From Plecoglossus altivelis (Eukaryota; Chordata; Actinopteri; Osmeriformes; Plecoglossidae): a stretch of DNA of 64,000 nucleotides. The DNA lies in contig BROE01000005.1 of NCBI GenBank assembly GCA_036571765.1, positions 500,294-564,293 of the forward strand, written 5' to 3'. The translations under genes were made by a program, and so were the position numbers. The notes beneath the pieces were generated by a model, which was not told where the DNA came from, did not search any database, and saw only the letters and a list, made by a program, of their open reading frames with translations. Positions 11,531-24,044 of this stretch are shown here, piece by piece (within the stretch, counting starts at the first letter, position 1; each line of letters begins with the position of its first letter).

Positions 11531-12875
11531 CCGCTAAGTGTTTGTGGATGAGTCCATTCTGATTGGGTTTAAATAAAGTTATGTGTTTGAATAGAGCAGT
11601 CAGCAGGTGTTTGGTCATCTTCAGATGGATGAGGTGAGGTGTCTGGCTTGTGTGTGTTGCTGTTGGCAGAGTGTACAGGACACTGGGAGGGGGGAGGAGG
11701 CATGGGGTGTGTGCTGCAGGGTGCCAAGAGCAAACATGGAACAGTTCCAGTCAGAGAGTAGTACCATGCTGGTGTTAGGAGGGGTATCAGAAAACCTCTA
11801 TCTCTTGTCAGTCTCAGCTTGTGTCTGTGTGTGAACAGTAGTTTTCTCTTTTGTCCTCTAACCTCACTTTCTGCCTTGAGAAAAACCAAAGCTTTGATGA
11901 CTCACTTTGAACTACAACCACACTGTCACTCTGCAAAGCCCCTGAACAAAAGCAATTACTCACATTTTATTGGTTGGGAAAAACTGCAATTATCTATTCC
12001 TTTTCTACTTCAAAGAAAATGAAACCTTAAGGGGAAGGTACTGCGTGTTTACCTTCAAAGGTTTTTGTAGAATAAAGGAAGCATATCAGAATCAAGTCAA
12101 TGTGAAAACTGTTTTTCCAATGATAAATTATAGCAACACGATTGACAGCAGTTTATGTTAATTATGATCATTATCCAACACGATAAGCCATTGCTTCTTG
12201 TTAAATGCAACCTTCCTGTACTCGGTCAATCCGATAAAGTTTTGAAATGTCAACAAGGTTTTTAACAGCTGAACTTTGGCAGGGTTTCCCATCGATGAGC
12301 GATTGAAAAGCATAACTGAGAGAAAGGATCTCTATCCAGTGTTGAAACTTCACTGTTTAAAATCAGCAATGCAAACGATCATCTTTGACCCAATTTAGCT
12401 TGAATCCTTTTCACCTGTGCAGAGCTGGACAGAGCTGAGGGATAAATAAGATGATTCGATTAACTGAAGAGATATTTTCCAGTAATGTTATTTTTTGCAC
12501 CATCAGGTGTCCATACATATCTACCACTACATTTACTGTGCATCTCCTTTAATGTGTGTGAACTATTTTATTACCTTGTGCAAAGTGCATGCAATGTTAA
12601 GGACTACTATGCAAATGTTGTACGCACAGCCCTTTTTATAGCACTAAGATATTTATTACATCTCCTCTAATGAGACCTTTTAATAAAAAGTTGTAGAGTT
12701 ATGTTGAAAAATAAGCCATCGTCTTGTTTTAGCTTCATCACAGTGTTTTGGCTTAAGTTGTGCAAATTACTTCCTGGTTTTGGGCGCCACCTGGTGGTGA
12801 CTTCAGTCCTGTTTAGGGGAGGTAGTGCAATAATAGGCCTCTGCACTGGATGACTAACAAGTCTTTCAAAAGTCC
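11531..12875. other. Unique intergenic sequence
   Basis: AT-rich DNA with short open frames that lack codon-like structure. I see no gene. Confidence 0.5.
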
Positions 12876-12877
12876 TG

Positions 12878-13312
12878 CAGGCAGAGCAGAGCAGGCTGGG
12901 TAGTGGAGAGCAGAGCAGGCTGGATAGTGGAGAGCAGATCAGGCTGGGTAGTGGGGGGCAGAGCAGGCTGGGTAGTGGGGGGCAGAGCAGGCTGGGTAGT
13001 GGAGAGCAGAGCAGGCTGGGTAGTGGAGAGCAGAGCAGGCTGGATAGTGGAGAGCAGATCAGGCTGGGTAGTGGAGGGCAGAGCAGAGCAGACTGGGTAG
13101 TGGAGAGCAGAGCAGGCTGGGTAGTGGAGGGCAGAGCAGGCTGGGTAGTGGAGGGCAGAGCAGAGCAGGCTGGGTAGTAGAGGGCAGAGCAGGCTGGGTA
13201 GTGGAGAGCAGAGCAGGCTGGGTAGTGGAGAGCAGAGCAGGCTGGGTAGTGGAGAGCAGAGCAGGCTGGGTAGTGGAGGGCAGAGCAGACTAGGTAGTGG
13301 AGAGCAGAGCAT
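12878..13312. repeat. Minisatellite, unit about 24 bp
   Basis: About 17 copies of gagcaggctgggtagtggag plus agca or ggca. Confidence 0.93.
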
Positions 13313-13740
13313 TATGTACTGCAGAGAGCATGTATTATTCATGAAAGGACTTCCTTTAAGAGTCCTCAAGACCTCTCACTCAGCCATTTAAACAGGACCC
13401 TGACTAAACTCTCCCCTGTTCCTCAGCTGCCCTGTTATCCACTGCATATCCACCCCCTTATTCTCAGAGGTTGTCTGCCAGCTGAGATTCGAGAATACAA
13501 GATTTTAGACCTCAGAAGTGTTTGACCAGTGACATTCTAGAAAACTGATATTTTATAACATTCTAGAGTTTGTAGAACACAACAGAAACCGTTTTTAGAA
13601 CACAGAGTTTGCTAGCGATGAGTTGTGGCTGTTGTGGCTCCAGCAGAAACTAGACCTGCAGAAGCCCTAAACTGCCAGCAGGGGGCAATACAGTCACTGT
13701 TTTCATCCAATTATTTACAATCTATAATCCTGCTGGCTCC
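13313..13740. other. Unique intergenic sequence
   Basis: No feature recognised. Confidence 0.4.
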
Positions 13741-13754
13741 CCTCCTCTCATCCA

Positions 13755-13985
13755 ATCTGTCTGTCTGTCTGTTTGTCCGTCAGGATCTGTAAAGGTCTGT
13801 CTGTCTATCTGTCTGTCTGTCTGTCAGAATCTATAAGTGTCTGCCTGTCTCTCTGTCTGTCTGTCTGTCTGTCTGTCTGTCAGGATCTGTAAAGGTCTGC
13901 CTGTCTCTCTGTCTGTCTGTCTGCCAGGATCTATAAGTGCCTGTCTTTCTGCCTACCTGTCTGTCTGTCTGTCTGTCTGTCTATC
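13755..13985. repeat. (GTCT)n and composite 60-bp repeat
   Basis: Runs of gtctgtctgtct broken by copies of caggatctgtaaaggtctg or its variant cagaatctataagtg. A higher-order unit of roughly 60-70 bp occurs three to four times. Confidence 0.88.
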
Positions 13986-14144
13986 CTCCTGTTTGTGTTC
14001 ACACGTCCTAGAAAACAGATCCTAGACAACAGGAAACAGGACAGCAGGAGTTGCACTCGCAAATGCAGACTAAAAAAGAATTCCTGAATGTGATAAATAA
14101 TTGAAATGTGAGTCACAACCAGTTGGCGAGATACTTAGGAGTCT

Positions 14145-15215
14145 AAGAGGTGTCCCCCTCCTATACACTCCCATTTATAAGACTCCTCTCCTCCTCTAAG
14201 GAGTCCCACAGGTGTCTCCCTCCTGCATGCTCCCATTCAGAAGACTCCTCCTCTAAGGAGTCCCACAGGTGTCTCCCTCCTGCATGCTCCCATACAGAAG
14301 ACTCCTCTCCTCCTCTAAGGAGTCCCACAGGTGTCTCCCTCCTGTATGCTCCCATTCAGAAGACTCCTCCTCTAAGGAGTCCCACAGGTGTCTCCCTCCT
14401 GCATGCTCCCATTCAGAAGACTCCTCCTCTAAGGAGTCCCACAGGTGTCTCCCTCCTGCACGCTCCCATTCAGAAGACTCCTCTCCTCCTCTAAGGAGTC
14501 CCACAGGTGTCTCCCTCCTGCATGCTCCCATTCAGAAGACTCCTCCTCTAAGGAGTCCCACAGGTGTCTCCCTCCTGCACGCTCCCATTCAGAAGACTCC
14601 TCCTCTAAGGAGTCCCACAGGTGTCTCCCTCCTGCACGCTCCCATTCAGAAGACTCCTCTCCTCCTCTAAGGAGTCCCACAGGTGCCTCCCTCTTGCACG
14701 CTCCCATTTATAAGACTCCTCTCCTCCTCTAAGGAGTCCCACAGGTGTCTCCCTCCTGCATGCTCCCATTCAGAAGACTCCTCCTCTAAGGAGTCCCACA
14801 GGTGTCTCCCTCCTGCATGCTCCCATTCAGAAGACTCCTCTCCTCCTCTAAGGAGTCCCACAGGTGTCCCCCTCCTGCACGCTCCCATTCAGAAGACTCC
14901 TCCTCTAAGGAGTCCCACAGGTGTCTCCCTCCTGCACGCTCCCATTTATAAGACTCCTCTCCTCCTCTAAGGAGTCCCACAGGTGTCTCCCTCCTGTATG
15001 CTCCCATTCAGAAGACTCCTCTCCTCCTCTAAGGAGTCCCACAGGTGTCTCCCTCCTGCACACTCCCATTCAGAAGACTCCTCTCCTCCTCTAAGGAGTC
15101 CCACAGGTGTCTCCCTCCTGCACGCTCCCATTTATAAGACTCCTCTCCTCCTCTAAGGAGTCCCACAGGTGTCTCCCTCCTGCACGCTCCCATTCAGAAG
15201 ACTCCTCCTCTAAGG
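14145..15215. repeat. Large minisatellite, units of about 44 and 59 bp, about 20 copies
   Basis: Units contain ctcctctaaggagtcccaca, then ggtgtctccctcctgcat and gctcccattcagaagact. The element ctcct-cta-aggag in each unit can fold as a small hairpin. Variants (ttcagaag or tttataag; catgctc or cacgctc) are interspersed along the array. Confidence 0.95.
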
Positions 15216-15299
15216 AGGAGCTCATTCACAGTTTTGGACACATTCAGAATCTCTGCTTTTGTGTTTGTGAAACAGCTCAGCTCACGCTCTGCAGAACTC

Positions 15300-15840
15300 A
15301 GAGGGTGGCATGGAAACAAGAGAGGGGGAGAGAAAGAAGTGGGAGGGAGAGAGAGGGGGAGAGAGAGGGGAAGAGGATAAGGAGCAGGGTCAATCATTTT
15401 TTTCTTTTGTGGCTGTTTCATATAACAACACCCCTTTCTCTCCCTGAAACTGTTCCCTCCATCTCTCCTCTTCCTCTCTCTTCTTTCTCATCTCTTCTCC
15501 TCTTCCTCTCTCTTCATCTCTCATCTCTTCCTCTCTTCCTTCTCTTCCTTTTTCCTGTTGTCTCCCGTCCTCTCCTCCTATTCTCTCTCTCCTTCTCATT
15601 TTTCTTCCTCTCCAACTCTATCCACCATCCCTCCTTCCTCCCCACCCCCTCCTCTCTCTCTCCACCCTTCCATCTCTCCACCTCTCCACCATGAAAAGGG
15701 GAGGGAGGGAGGAGGTGAGGGAGGGAGGAGGTGAGGGAGGGAGGGAGGGAGGGAAAAGGGGAGGGAGGGAAAAGGGGAGGGAGGGAGAAGGGGAGGGAGG
15801 GAGAAGGGGAGGGAGGGAGAAGGGGAGGTAGGGAGGCTTT
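15300..15840. repeat. Purine- and pyrimidine-rich low-complexity tracts
   Basis: Alternating GA-rich (15315-15385), CT-rich (15435-15690) and gggagggagaagg (15695-15835) stretches. None is coding. Confidence 0.88.
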
Positions 15841-15954
15841 ACCAAAACCCACATCGATCCTCAAACACCTCCAGGAGACCTCATCTCATTCTCTCCACAC
15901 AGGAGGTCTTCCTCTTCCTCTACTTTTACTTTACCAGGCTTCATCACCAGCCAT

Positions 15955-16060
15955 GCTGCATCCTCATTGGTCCATCCTGCATTCTCATTGGTTCATGCTG
16001 CATTCTCATTGGTCCATGCTGCATTATCATTAGTCCATGCTGCATTCTCATAGGTCCAGG
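15955..16060. repeat. 21-bp repeat carrying ATTGG boxes
   Basis: Five copies of ctgcattctcattggtccat. Each has an inverted CCAAT motif (attgg), but the tandem arrangement suggests a satellite and not a promoter. Confidence 0.75.
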
Positions 16061-16084
16061 CTGGCTTGGCATGGTTGGGCATAG

Positions 16085-16995
16085 GGTGTGTGAGAGAGGG
16101 GTAAGAGAGGTGAGGGAGAGAGGTGTGGGAGAGAGGTGAGGGAGAGAGGTGAGGGAGAGAGGTGTGGGAGAGAGGTGTGGGAGAGAGGGATAGTGGAGAT
16201 GGTGAGAGAAATCAACAGAAGAAGAAAGAAGAGATAGAAGAGGAGGGTAGGATGCTGGTGATGGAGAGGAGGAGAGAGGAGATGGTGGTGGTGAGGCTCT
16301 CAATCTGTCTCCAGCCCTATCTCTCTCTATCTCTATCTCTAGCCCTGTCTCTATCTCTCTCTCCAACCCTATCTCTCCCTATCTCTCTCTCCAGCCCTAT
16401 CTCTCTCTATCTCTCTCTATCTCTCCAGCCCTATATCTCACTCTATCTCTCTCTCTCCAGCCATATCTCTATCTCTATCTCTCTCTATCTCTCTCTCGCC
16501 AGCCCTATCTCTCTCTTTATCTCTCTCTCTAGCCCTGTCTCTCTCTATCTCTCTCTCCAGCCCTATCTCTCTCTCTCTCTCCAGGCCTATCTCTCTCTAT
16601 CTCTCTCTCTCTCCAGCCCTATCTCTCTATCTCTCTCTCTATCTCTTTCCAGCCCTATCTCTCCCTATCTCTCTCTCTAGCCCTATCTCTCTCTATCTCT
16701 TTCCAGCCCTATCTATCCCTATCTCTCTCTCTCTAGCCCTATCTCTCTCTATCTCTCTCTCTCTCCCTGTTTTTCTTTCTTGTCCCGTCAATTCATCCTT
16801 CCGGCAGGAAATGTCTGAGAATCAATATGAGGCGGAAATCTCCAGAGAGACAAAGAGAGAGAGTAGACAAGAAGGAGAGAAAGGGAGAACAAGACAGAGA
16901 GAGACAAAGAGAGAGAGTAGACAAGAAGGAGAGAAAGGGAGAACAAGACAGAGAGAGAGACAAAGAGAATAGAGAGGAGGGAGACAACGAGAGAG
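16085..16995. repeat. Low-complexity cluster: GAGAGGTGTGG, ctctatctctctccagccc repeats, GA-rich dimer
   Basis: gagagaggtgtggga copies at 16090-16190, about 20 copies of ccagccctatctctctcta at 16300-16760, and a 58-bp purine dimer at 16845-16965. Confidence 0.9.
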
Positions 16996-17590
16996 AGACG
17001 AAGAGAGAGAAGAAGAACAGAGATTTAAATCTCCTTCCATGGTCTCTACCTCTTTCAGCTCCGCCCTCCACAGCCTAAAGACACTGATCCCATGTCAGTT
17101 TTCCTGATCTGCTCTGTAAGTGTTCATGTAAGGATCAGGAGAGTTCAGGCTGACCTCAGACTCATTAAGCAGCCACAAGGAGACCAGAGGGAAGTACGTC
17201 AGTGTGCTAGCAGGCTGGGGATGGCTGTTCCTGGACAGGTAAACAGGTAAACAACAAGCCTTGTGTTTCATGGAACGAGCACAAGTAAACAACAACAAGC
17301 CTTGTGTTTCATGGGCTGTGCTCATTTCCTACGGAAACAAAACCTTGCATTAGCTCAGAGCTAACGGCGAATAACTGTCATTACAACAAATCGCTTTGAC
17401 AACTGTAAAACTAAACAATGAAGCAGGCTCAAAGATGGCTTTATAAGTCTCTTTAATCCGGTAAATAAAAATGAAATATTGACAATCAGCTAATTCCAAA
17501 GGTATCTTATCTCACCAACCGTAATGTCTCCACCAAGCTACGGCTGGTCACATGACCCTGAGGAGGATCACAGCTGTCCAGGGGGACATC
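16996..17590. other. Unique intergenic sequence
   Basis: No gene recognised. A short duplication of caacaagccttgtgtttcat occurs at about 17252 and 17294. Confidence 0.45.
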
Positions 17591-17595
17591 GATCC

Positions 17596-17692
17596 GTCTG
17601 ATGCTTCAGGTGATGTTATAGGCTGTCCTGACTCTTCAGGCGATGTCATAGGCTGTCCTGACTCTTCTGGTGATGTCATAGGCTGTCATGTA
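17596..17692. repeat. 30-bp repeat, about 3.5 copies
   Basis: Copies of gatgtcataggctgtcctga followed by ctcttcaggc-like sequence. Confidence 0.8.
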
Positions 17693-17794
17693 ACCGTCTA
17701 CCAATCAGCATGTCCACTCAGGTCACATGCACGTATAGCATCACTAGTACCCAAGGTTAACATCATCTACATCCAGTTCTATAATGAGTGTGGT

Positions 17795-17950
17795 CATGTG
17801 TGTGTGTGTGTTGTGTGTGCGTGTGTGTGTGTGTGCAGACATTTTAAATGTGCATTCTAGATGTGAAGTAATTTTCCAGAGATGTTCTGTATTAGAACAA
17901 CAGTGATAGAACATGTGTAGGACTGATTCACTCACTGGTCAATGGCATCG

Positions 17951-17995
<45 letters not shown>

Positions 17996-18655
17996 CGTGC
18001 GTGCGTGTGTGCGTGCGTGCGCGCGCGTGCGTGCGTGTGTGTGTGTGTGCGTGTGTGTGTGTGCGTGTGTTTGCACAGTGTGCACTTTGTGTATGAACAT
18101 GTAGCAAGGCAGCAAGGCACCATTCTTCTAGTTCTGTGGGTCCTAGCTCAGTGTCAGGGACTGTTTGTGTGTGTGTGTTGTGGTGCTCTGTGGTGTGTGT
18201 GTGTGTGTTGTGCGTGCAATATGCTCGTGTTGAGTGTGTGTGTGTTAACTGTGTGCGTGTGTTGTTTTGCACAGTGTGCACTTTCGTGTTATGAAACATG
18301 TAGCAAGGCAGCAAGGCACCATTCTTCTAGTTCTGTGGTCCTCTAGTTTCTGTGGGTCCTAGCTCAGTGTCAGGACTGTTTGTGTGTTGTGTGTGTGTGT
18401 GTGTGTGTTGTGTGTGTTGTGTGTGTGTGTGTTGTGTGTGTGTGTGTGCGTGTGTTTTGCACAGTGTGCTACTTTGTGTATGAACATTGTAGCAGGCAGC
18501 AAGGCACCATTGCTTCTAGTTCTGTGGGTCCTGCTCAGTGTCAGCGGACTGTTTGTTGTGTCGTGCTGTGTGTGTGTGTGGTGTGTGTGTGTGTTGTGTG
18601 TGTGTGTGTGTGTGTGGTGTGTGTTGTGTGTGTGTGTGTGTGTGTAGGGGGCTGT
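17795..18655. repeat. (GT)n-rich composite repeat with three copies of a unique ~110-bp block
   Basis: Long (GT)n and (GC/GT) runs separate three versions of one block that starts gcacagtgtgcactttgtgt (about 18073, 18270, 18459) and ends near cagtgtcagggactg. Copies two and three differ from the first mainly by single-base insertions and deletions. Confidence 0.88.
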
Positions 18656-18659
18656 TGTC

Positions 18660-20935
18660 ATTAAGGCAGCGTGACAACAAGTACCCTGTTATATCCAGTT
18701 AAATGAAACTCTTTCAGTCATCAAATATTGCTTCAGTAAAGGCACGCCCACGCAGACGCGTTCACATGCAGCTTCCCAAAGACGGGGGCTTTCATCAGGC
18801 GAGTCCAGGATATTCTATCCGTTATGACACAGAATACCCCCCTCCCTCTCCAGGTGACGGGGAACCGGGAGGGTACGGCGCGGCTCCTTTAAGGTGGGAA
18901 GGCAGTGGCTGTTAAACAGATCTGAGACACGCGCAGCAGCACCGCCCCCGAGTGACAGAGACGTCTGTGGACTCCGACACCGATCCTGGATGGAAATAAT
19001 GTAGGTTTCCTTGAGGAGTCTGTACGGTAAGATAACGATGTCACGAGAAACACCGGGCGTTATTGTCCTTGAGTAGACAAACAAAACAACAAAACGGTTT
19101 TTTATCAACCGTAGCGTCATGCTGCGAGTTGGACGGTGAGGTGAGCGCTGCTGCTTTTAAGGTAAATCTCTGTTTTTAAAGGTTTTTAAAATAAGGAGAT
19201 GCTTGATGTAGACAATGAATAATTGGGCAATGTACCGGTTTGATTTGGGTCTCCAGACGTTTTGATGCTACAATTCGCCAGTCGACATGGTTTTCACAGG
19301 AACAGCTGTGTGTTTGCTTCAGGTGCTGAAGGATAGCTTGTGTTTTCGGTCTGTCCGTGTTCGTTCGCTAGCGCGGTCGGTGCTGAAACGCAGTCTACAT
19401 TTGTAACAGAACCCCGTCCTGCGACACAGCAACAAAACAACCGGAATAACGCTGAGGAAGTAGCAGGGATGGTCACTTTTAGATTCGCTAGGATCCAATA
19501 GATGCAACACTTTGTATGGATTGGGGGTCGCGGTAAGGGGCTTTTCTGTTAATCCATTTAGTGGCCTAGTGTGCGTGTCTGGTTTGTTAAAAAACAACGA
19601 CCTGCGTTTACCGAGCTAAGTTGCTGTTTGTTCGTTCGCCATATCCGAAGTCTATCTTAGTCTAGTGCCATTGGCCCTGCCAGGCTTCCATTGAAGATTC
19701 CTGGTCTACGGTGTAGACCAAACCATTCAGTAGATGCACCGCTGCCCACACCGGCCATTGACGACGAAGATGCCATTGACACAATATCATTAATAAGAAT
19801 CTAGCTTAGTTTAGACGAATCAGGTTCGTTAACACAAACAGAGCGAACGGATTCGGTTGGGAAACATTTTAAGGGCTGTAGTTCACCAGTAAAACACCTT
19901 ACACATGTGATTCATCTTGTAAATAGCGTAATAAGAAAACCATTCGCAGACATTTTGCTCGTGTCTACCCACGATCTCTGTGTAAAAACAAAGGCAGTGT
20001 TTCTGATGTCAGAGAGAGGATCGTTGGCATGGCTACACCAGGGTATTTCTCAACAGACGGGATCCTCTCGCCCCTCCGCGTTGTTTGGTCATCTGTAAAA
20101 TAATTTAGTTAGTGGGTGAGAGACAGGAAACGGAACTGAGCCCTGGAATGCGAGTCTCCCACGCGCTCCATCCTTTATCACTGGTAACCATATGGAGCCC
20201 TTCGCTCGAGCTGTATTTACACTAGATCCGTTTGTCTCCGCGCGCCTGTCCATGGAGAACTTGCTAATTAGCCTGGTGTGTTTAGTATGCGCTCGGTACC
20301 TTGTGGGTTCTTCTAATATGTGCGTCTGGTTTATTGTTCAACATCGTTAGAAATGGCTTCAGGCTTCTTTGCAATTAGATTTACAATCAACAACGATAGT
20401 TCTTTGGCGCCAGAATTAGGCTTACACGGTGCACGAGCGCGTTGTGGAAGTGAGGATATAAGAGTCTCGTGTGATGCTAGGTCATGTCAGGAAGTTCATC
20501 ACAGATGACGTCTGACTCAGCAGCCAGCCTCTCCTGCTGTCTGGCTGTCTACTACTTCAGTCTCCTGGCTAGGCAGGACTGACCCCAGATCAGCATAACG
20601 ATCCTCTTCCTGCTGACTGTCAATTAGGATCAAGTCAGAAAATCTGACTCCAGATCTGTCTGTGGGAGCTGTTGTTCCCCGGCTGCATTCTTGGATCCGG
20701 TGGTTTGATGAAAGGTTATCTGGGGTCAGAGGTCAGTGGGGGTCTGACAGCAGGTGGGAGATGACCCTTGACCTCTGGGCTCATGTTAGTGTTCATCTTG
20801 TGAAGCTCTCCTCAGTAGTGGACAGACTTGAGCAAATGTTGATGTTTTCCAGAAGAAAAGGTTTGACAGGTTGAAAACATATTTACATAAAAATGTAGCA
20901 TTATTGATGAACACTGGATGAGGACTCTTCTAAAC
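18660..20935. promoter_or_regulatory. Unique CpG-containing block, candidate sh2b2 promoter and 5' non-coding exon
   Basis: The only long non-repetitive block between the repeats and sh2b2. It is relatively rich in CpG at 18735-19160 and 20100-20300. A good donor (ttttaag followed by gtaaatc) lies after 19161, so 19161 could end a non-coding exon joined to the sh2b2 acceptor at 26176. This is inference from position only. Confidence 0.3.
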
Positions 20936-20974
20936 TCTATTGTACTTTGCTCTGCTCTGTTTTACTGTTTTAGG

Positions 20975-21290
20975 TGCCTATTTTCTCCCTTCTCCTTCTC
21001 TCCCCTCCTCTCCCCTTTCCTTCCCTCTCCCCCTCTCCCTTTTCCTCTCCTCCTCTCCCCTCTCCTTCTCTCCCCTCATCTCTTTCTCTCCCCTCCTTAT
21101 CTCCTTTCCTCCCCTCTCCTCTCCCCTCCCCTCTCCCTTTTCCTCTCCTCTTCCCTCTCCTTCTTTCTCCTCTTCCCCTCTCCCTTTTCCTCTCCTCATC
21201 TCCCCTCCCCTCCCTTTTCCTCTCCTCCTCTCCCTTCTCCCTTTTCCTCCCCTCCTCTCCTCTGTCCTCACCCCTCCTCACCTTTTTGAA
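20975..21290. repeat. Pyrimidine tract ctcccctcctctcccttttc
   Basis: Strand-asymmetric CT-rich tract of about 310 bp with no purine runs. Confidence 0.9.
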
Positions 21291-21419
21291 AGGTTGACAA
21301 AATATTTGTGATTTGGAATTGAGGTTGGAATTTTTTGGGATGAAAATAAGTTCACAAAAAAGTTTTCAGTCATGTTTTTTATTTATCTTTCGAACAGTCT
21401 CGCTCGTTCACTCATTTCC

Positions 21420-21461
21420 TTTTCTCTCTTTCTCTCCCTCCCTCTCTCTCTCTGTCTCTTG

Positions 21462-21537
<76 letters not shown>

Positions 21538-21540
21538 CTC
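21420..21540. repeat. (CT)n microsatellite
   Basis: A long ctctctct run, followed by (GT)n at 21640-21700. Confidence 0.95.
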
Positions 21541-21814
21541 TCATTCCCTCTCGCATTCACACCAAACACAGTGACATACTCATGCACACATACAAGCACT
21601 CACACTGGCCTAGAGACAGGCCACCAATTCTAGTTAGTGTATGTGTGAGTGTGTGTTTATGTGTGTGTGTGTGTGTGTGTATCTGTGTGTGTGTGTGTGT
21701 CTCTAAGCATGCTGTCCATATGGTATACATGTCTCTCTGCTCCTGAATGTACACATCACTGAACCAGGCTTATCTTAGAACGCATGACTAGGCCAAACCT
21801 CCCTGGGGTAGAGA

Positions 21815-22240
21815 ACTCAGAGAGAGAGAGGGAGAGAGAGAGACAAGGAGCGAGCAAGAGAGAGAGAGACAAGGAGCGAGCGAGAGAGAGAGAGTAGGAG
21901 AGACAGAAGGGGAGAGAGACAGAGGGAGGGATGAAGAGAGGGAGATAAGGAGAGAGAGAGTAGGAGGGGTAAAGAGGGAGAGAGAGAAGTAGGTATGAAG
22001 AAATGGAGAGAGAGGGGAGAGAAGGAGAGACAAGTGCTGGCAGAGAACTATGATGTGTACCTGTGTGTGTGTGTGTGTGTGTTTATATGTGTTTATGTGG
22101 GAATATGTGTGTGTATATATGTGTGTGTGTGTGTGTGTGTGTGAATATGTGTGTGAATATATATGTGTATGTGTGAGTATATGTGTGTCTATATGTGTGT
22201 GTGAATATGTGTGTGTGTGTATATGTGTGTATTGGAGAAA
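21815..22240. repeat. (GA)n tract then (GT)n with tatgtgtgtg variants
   Basis: Purine tract to 22040, then gtgtgaatatgtgtgtgtat variants. Confidence 0.9.
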
Positions 22241-22267
22241 GAACACACAAAATGGGTTAGTATGAAC

Positions 22268-22465
22268 AGTGTGTATTTCACAAACACAGCTTATACTCAA
22301 CATGATTCACAAACACAATGTATAAACGACATGATTCATAAACACAATGTATAAACGACATGATTCATAAACACAATGTATAAACGACATGATTCATAAA
22401 CACAGTGTATAAACGACATGATTCATAAACACAATGTATAAACGTCATGATTCATAAACACAGTA
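22268..22465. repeat. 28-bp minisatellite, six to seven copies
   Basis: Copies of acgacatgattcataaacac followed by aatgtata. Confidence 0.92.
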
Positions 22466-22559
22466 CTCATGATCCATATCAGACAGATAGTTGCTGTGTT
22501 ATTGGTTAAAGACCCTTGTATTACATCTCTTCCCCTCCTCTCTCTCATCTCTTCCCCCT

Positions 22560-22906
22560 ACTCCTCTGTGTGTGTGAGTGTGTATGCGTGAAAGTGTGTG
22601 TGTGTGTGTGCACGTGAGAGTGTGTGTGTCTCCAGAGAGAGAGGACCTCCAGTCTGATGTGTTTAACAGACCAGATTTCTCCCCACAGTAAAATCACTTC
22701 CTCCTCACCTACACATACTCCTCACTGCTGCTAGACACTGGAGAGTCAGGCCCCACCAAGGCATACCTCCTGGCGTGTGTGTGTGTGTATGTGTGTGTGT
22801 GTGTGTGAGTGAGTGTGTGTGTGAGTGTGTGAGTGTGAGTGTGTGTGTGTGTGTGTGTGTGAGTGAGTGTGTGTGTGTGAGTGTGAGTGTGTGTGTGTGT
22901 GTGTGT

Positions 22907-22937
<31 letters not shown>

Positions 22938-23990
22938 GGTAGGCATGTCTTCTGGTGTGTGTGTGTGTGTGTGGGAGAGAGAGGGTAGGCATGTCTTCTG
23001 ATGTGTGTGTGTGCGAGAGGTAGAGAGCACACATGTGTCCTGGTGTGTGTGTGTGTGTGTGTGTGTGCGAGAGGGAGAGAGCACACATGTGTCCTGGTGT
23101 GTGTGTGAGTGTGAGAGACAGTAGGCATGTCTCTTCGTGTTTGTGAGAGAGAGAGTAGGCACGTCTCCTGGTGTGTGTGTGTGTATGTTTGTGTGTGTGT
23201 GTGTGTGTGCGTGTGTGTGTGTGTGTGTGCGTGTGTGTGTGTGTGTGTGCTTGTGTGTGTGGTGTGTGTGAGTGAGTGATGTTGTTGTGGGTGTGGTGTG
23301 TGTGTGTGGTGTGTGAGAGGAAAGAGAGAGAGAGAGAGAGAGAGGGTAGGCATGTCTTTGGTGTGTGTGTGGTGTGTGGAGAAGAGGGTAGGCATGTCTT
23401 CTGATGTGTGTGTGTGCGAGAGTAGAGAGCACACATGTGTTCCTGGCCAATGTGTGTGTGTGTTGTGGTGTGTGCGGGAGGGAGAGAGCACACATGTGTC
23501 CTGGTGTGTGTGTGTGTGTTTTTGTGTGTTTGTTTGTGTGTGCTTGTGTTTGTGAGAGAGAGAGTAGGCACGTCTCCTGGTGTGTGTGGTGTGTATGTTT
23601 GCCGTGTGTGTGTGTGGTGGCGTGTGTGTGTGTGTGGATGCGTGTGTGTGTGTGTAGTGGCGTGTGGGTGTGTGTGTGTGTGCGTGTGTGGATGTGTGCA
23701 GTGTGTGTGTACAATGCATTTGTGTGTGTACAGTGTGTGTGGTGTGTGTGCGCGAAGGCCTGCAGCCTGTATCCACTCCTCCCCTCTTCTCATCACTCTC
23801 TCCTCCTACGTGTCTGATGGACATACACACCCCCACACACACAACCCCCCCACACCACGCCTCCACACACACGCCTCCACACACCACACGGCCCCCCCAC
23901 ACACGCCCCCCACACACACCGCCCCCCCCAACACCGCCTCAACACACGCCTCTACACACACACACCCCCACACACACATACACACACTAA
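22560..23990. repeat. (GT)n-rich composite with cacacatgtgtcctggtgtg blocks, then CA/CCCC-rich tract
   Basis: A composite of gagggtaggcatgtcttctg and gagagagcacacatgtgtcc blocks separated by (GT)n. The stretch at about 23320-23580 repeats the order at 22930-23180 with scattered single-base indels. 23820-23990 is acacaccccc-rich. The long minus-strand Thr/His frames are artefacts. Confidence 0.9.
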
Positions 23991-24044
23991 CTAATTGTTG
24001 TAGCAGCTGGCCCATGGAAGACAAACATAACCCTTCTCTCCTCA

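Noticed and set aside
16793..17078. Short Lys/Glu-rich and Leu/Ser-rich frames
   Set aside because: Low-complexity GA/CT translation without splice or homology support.
22705..23917. Thr/His-rich frames of more than 300 codons on the minus strand
   Set aside because: Pure translation of (GT)n/(CA)n and related repeats, with no homology and no codon structure.
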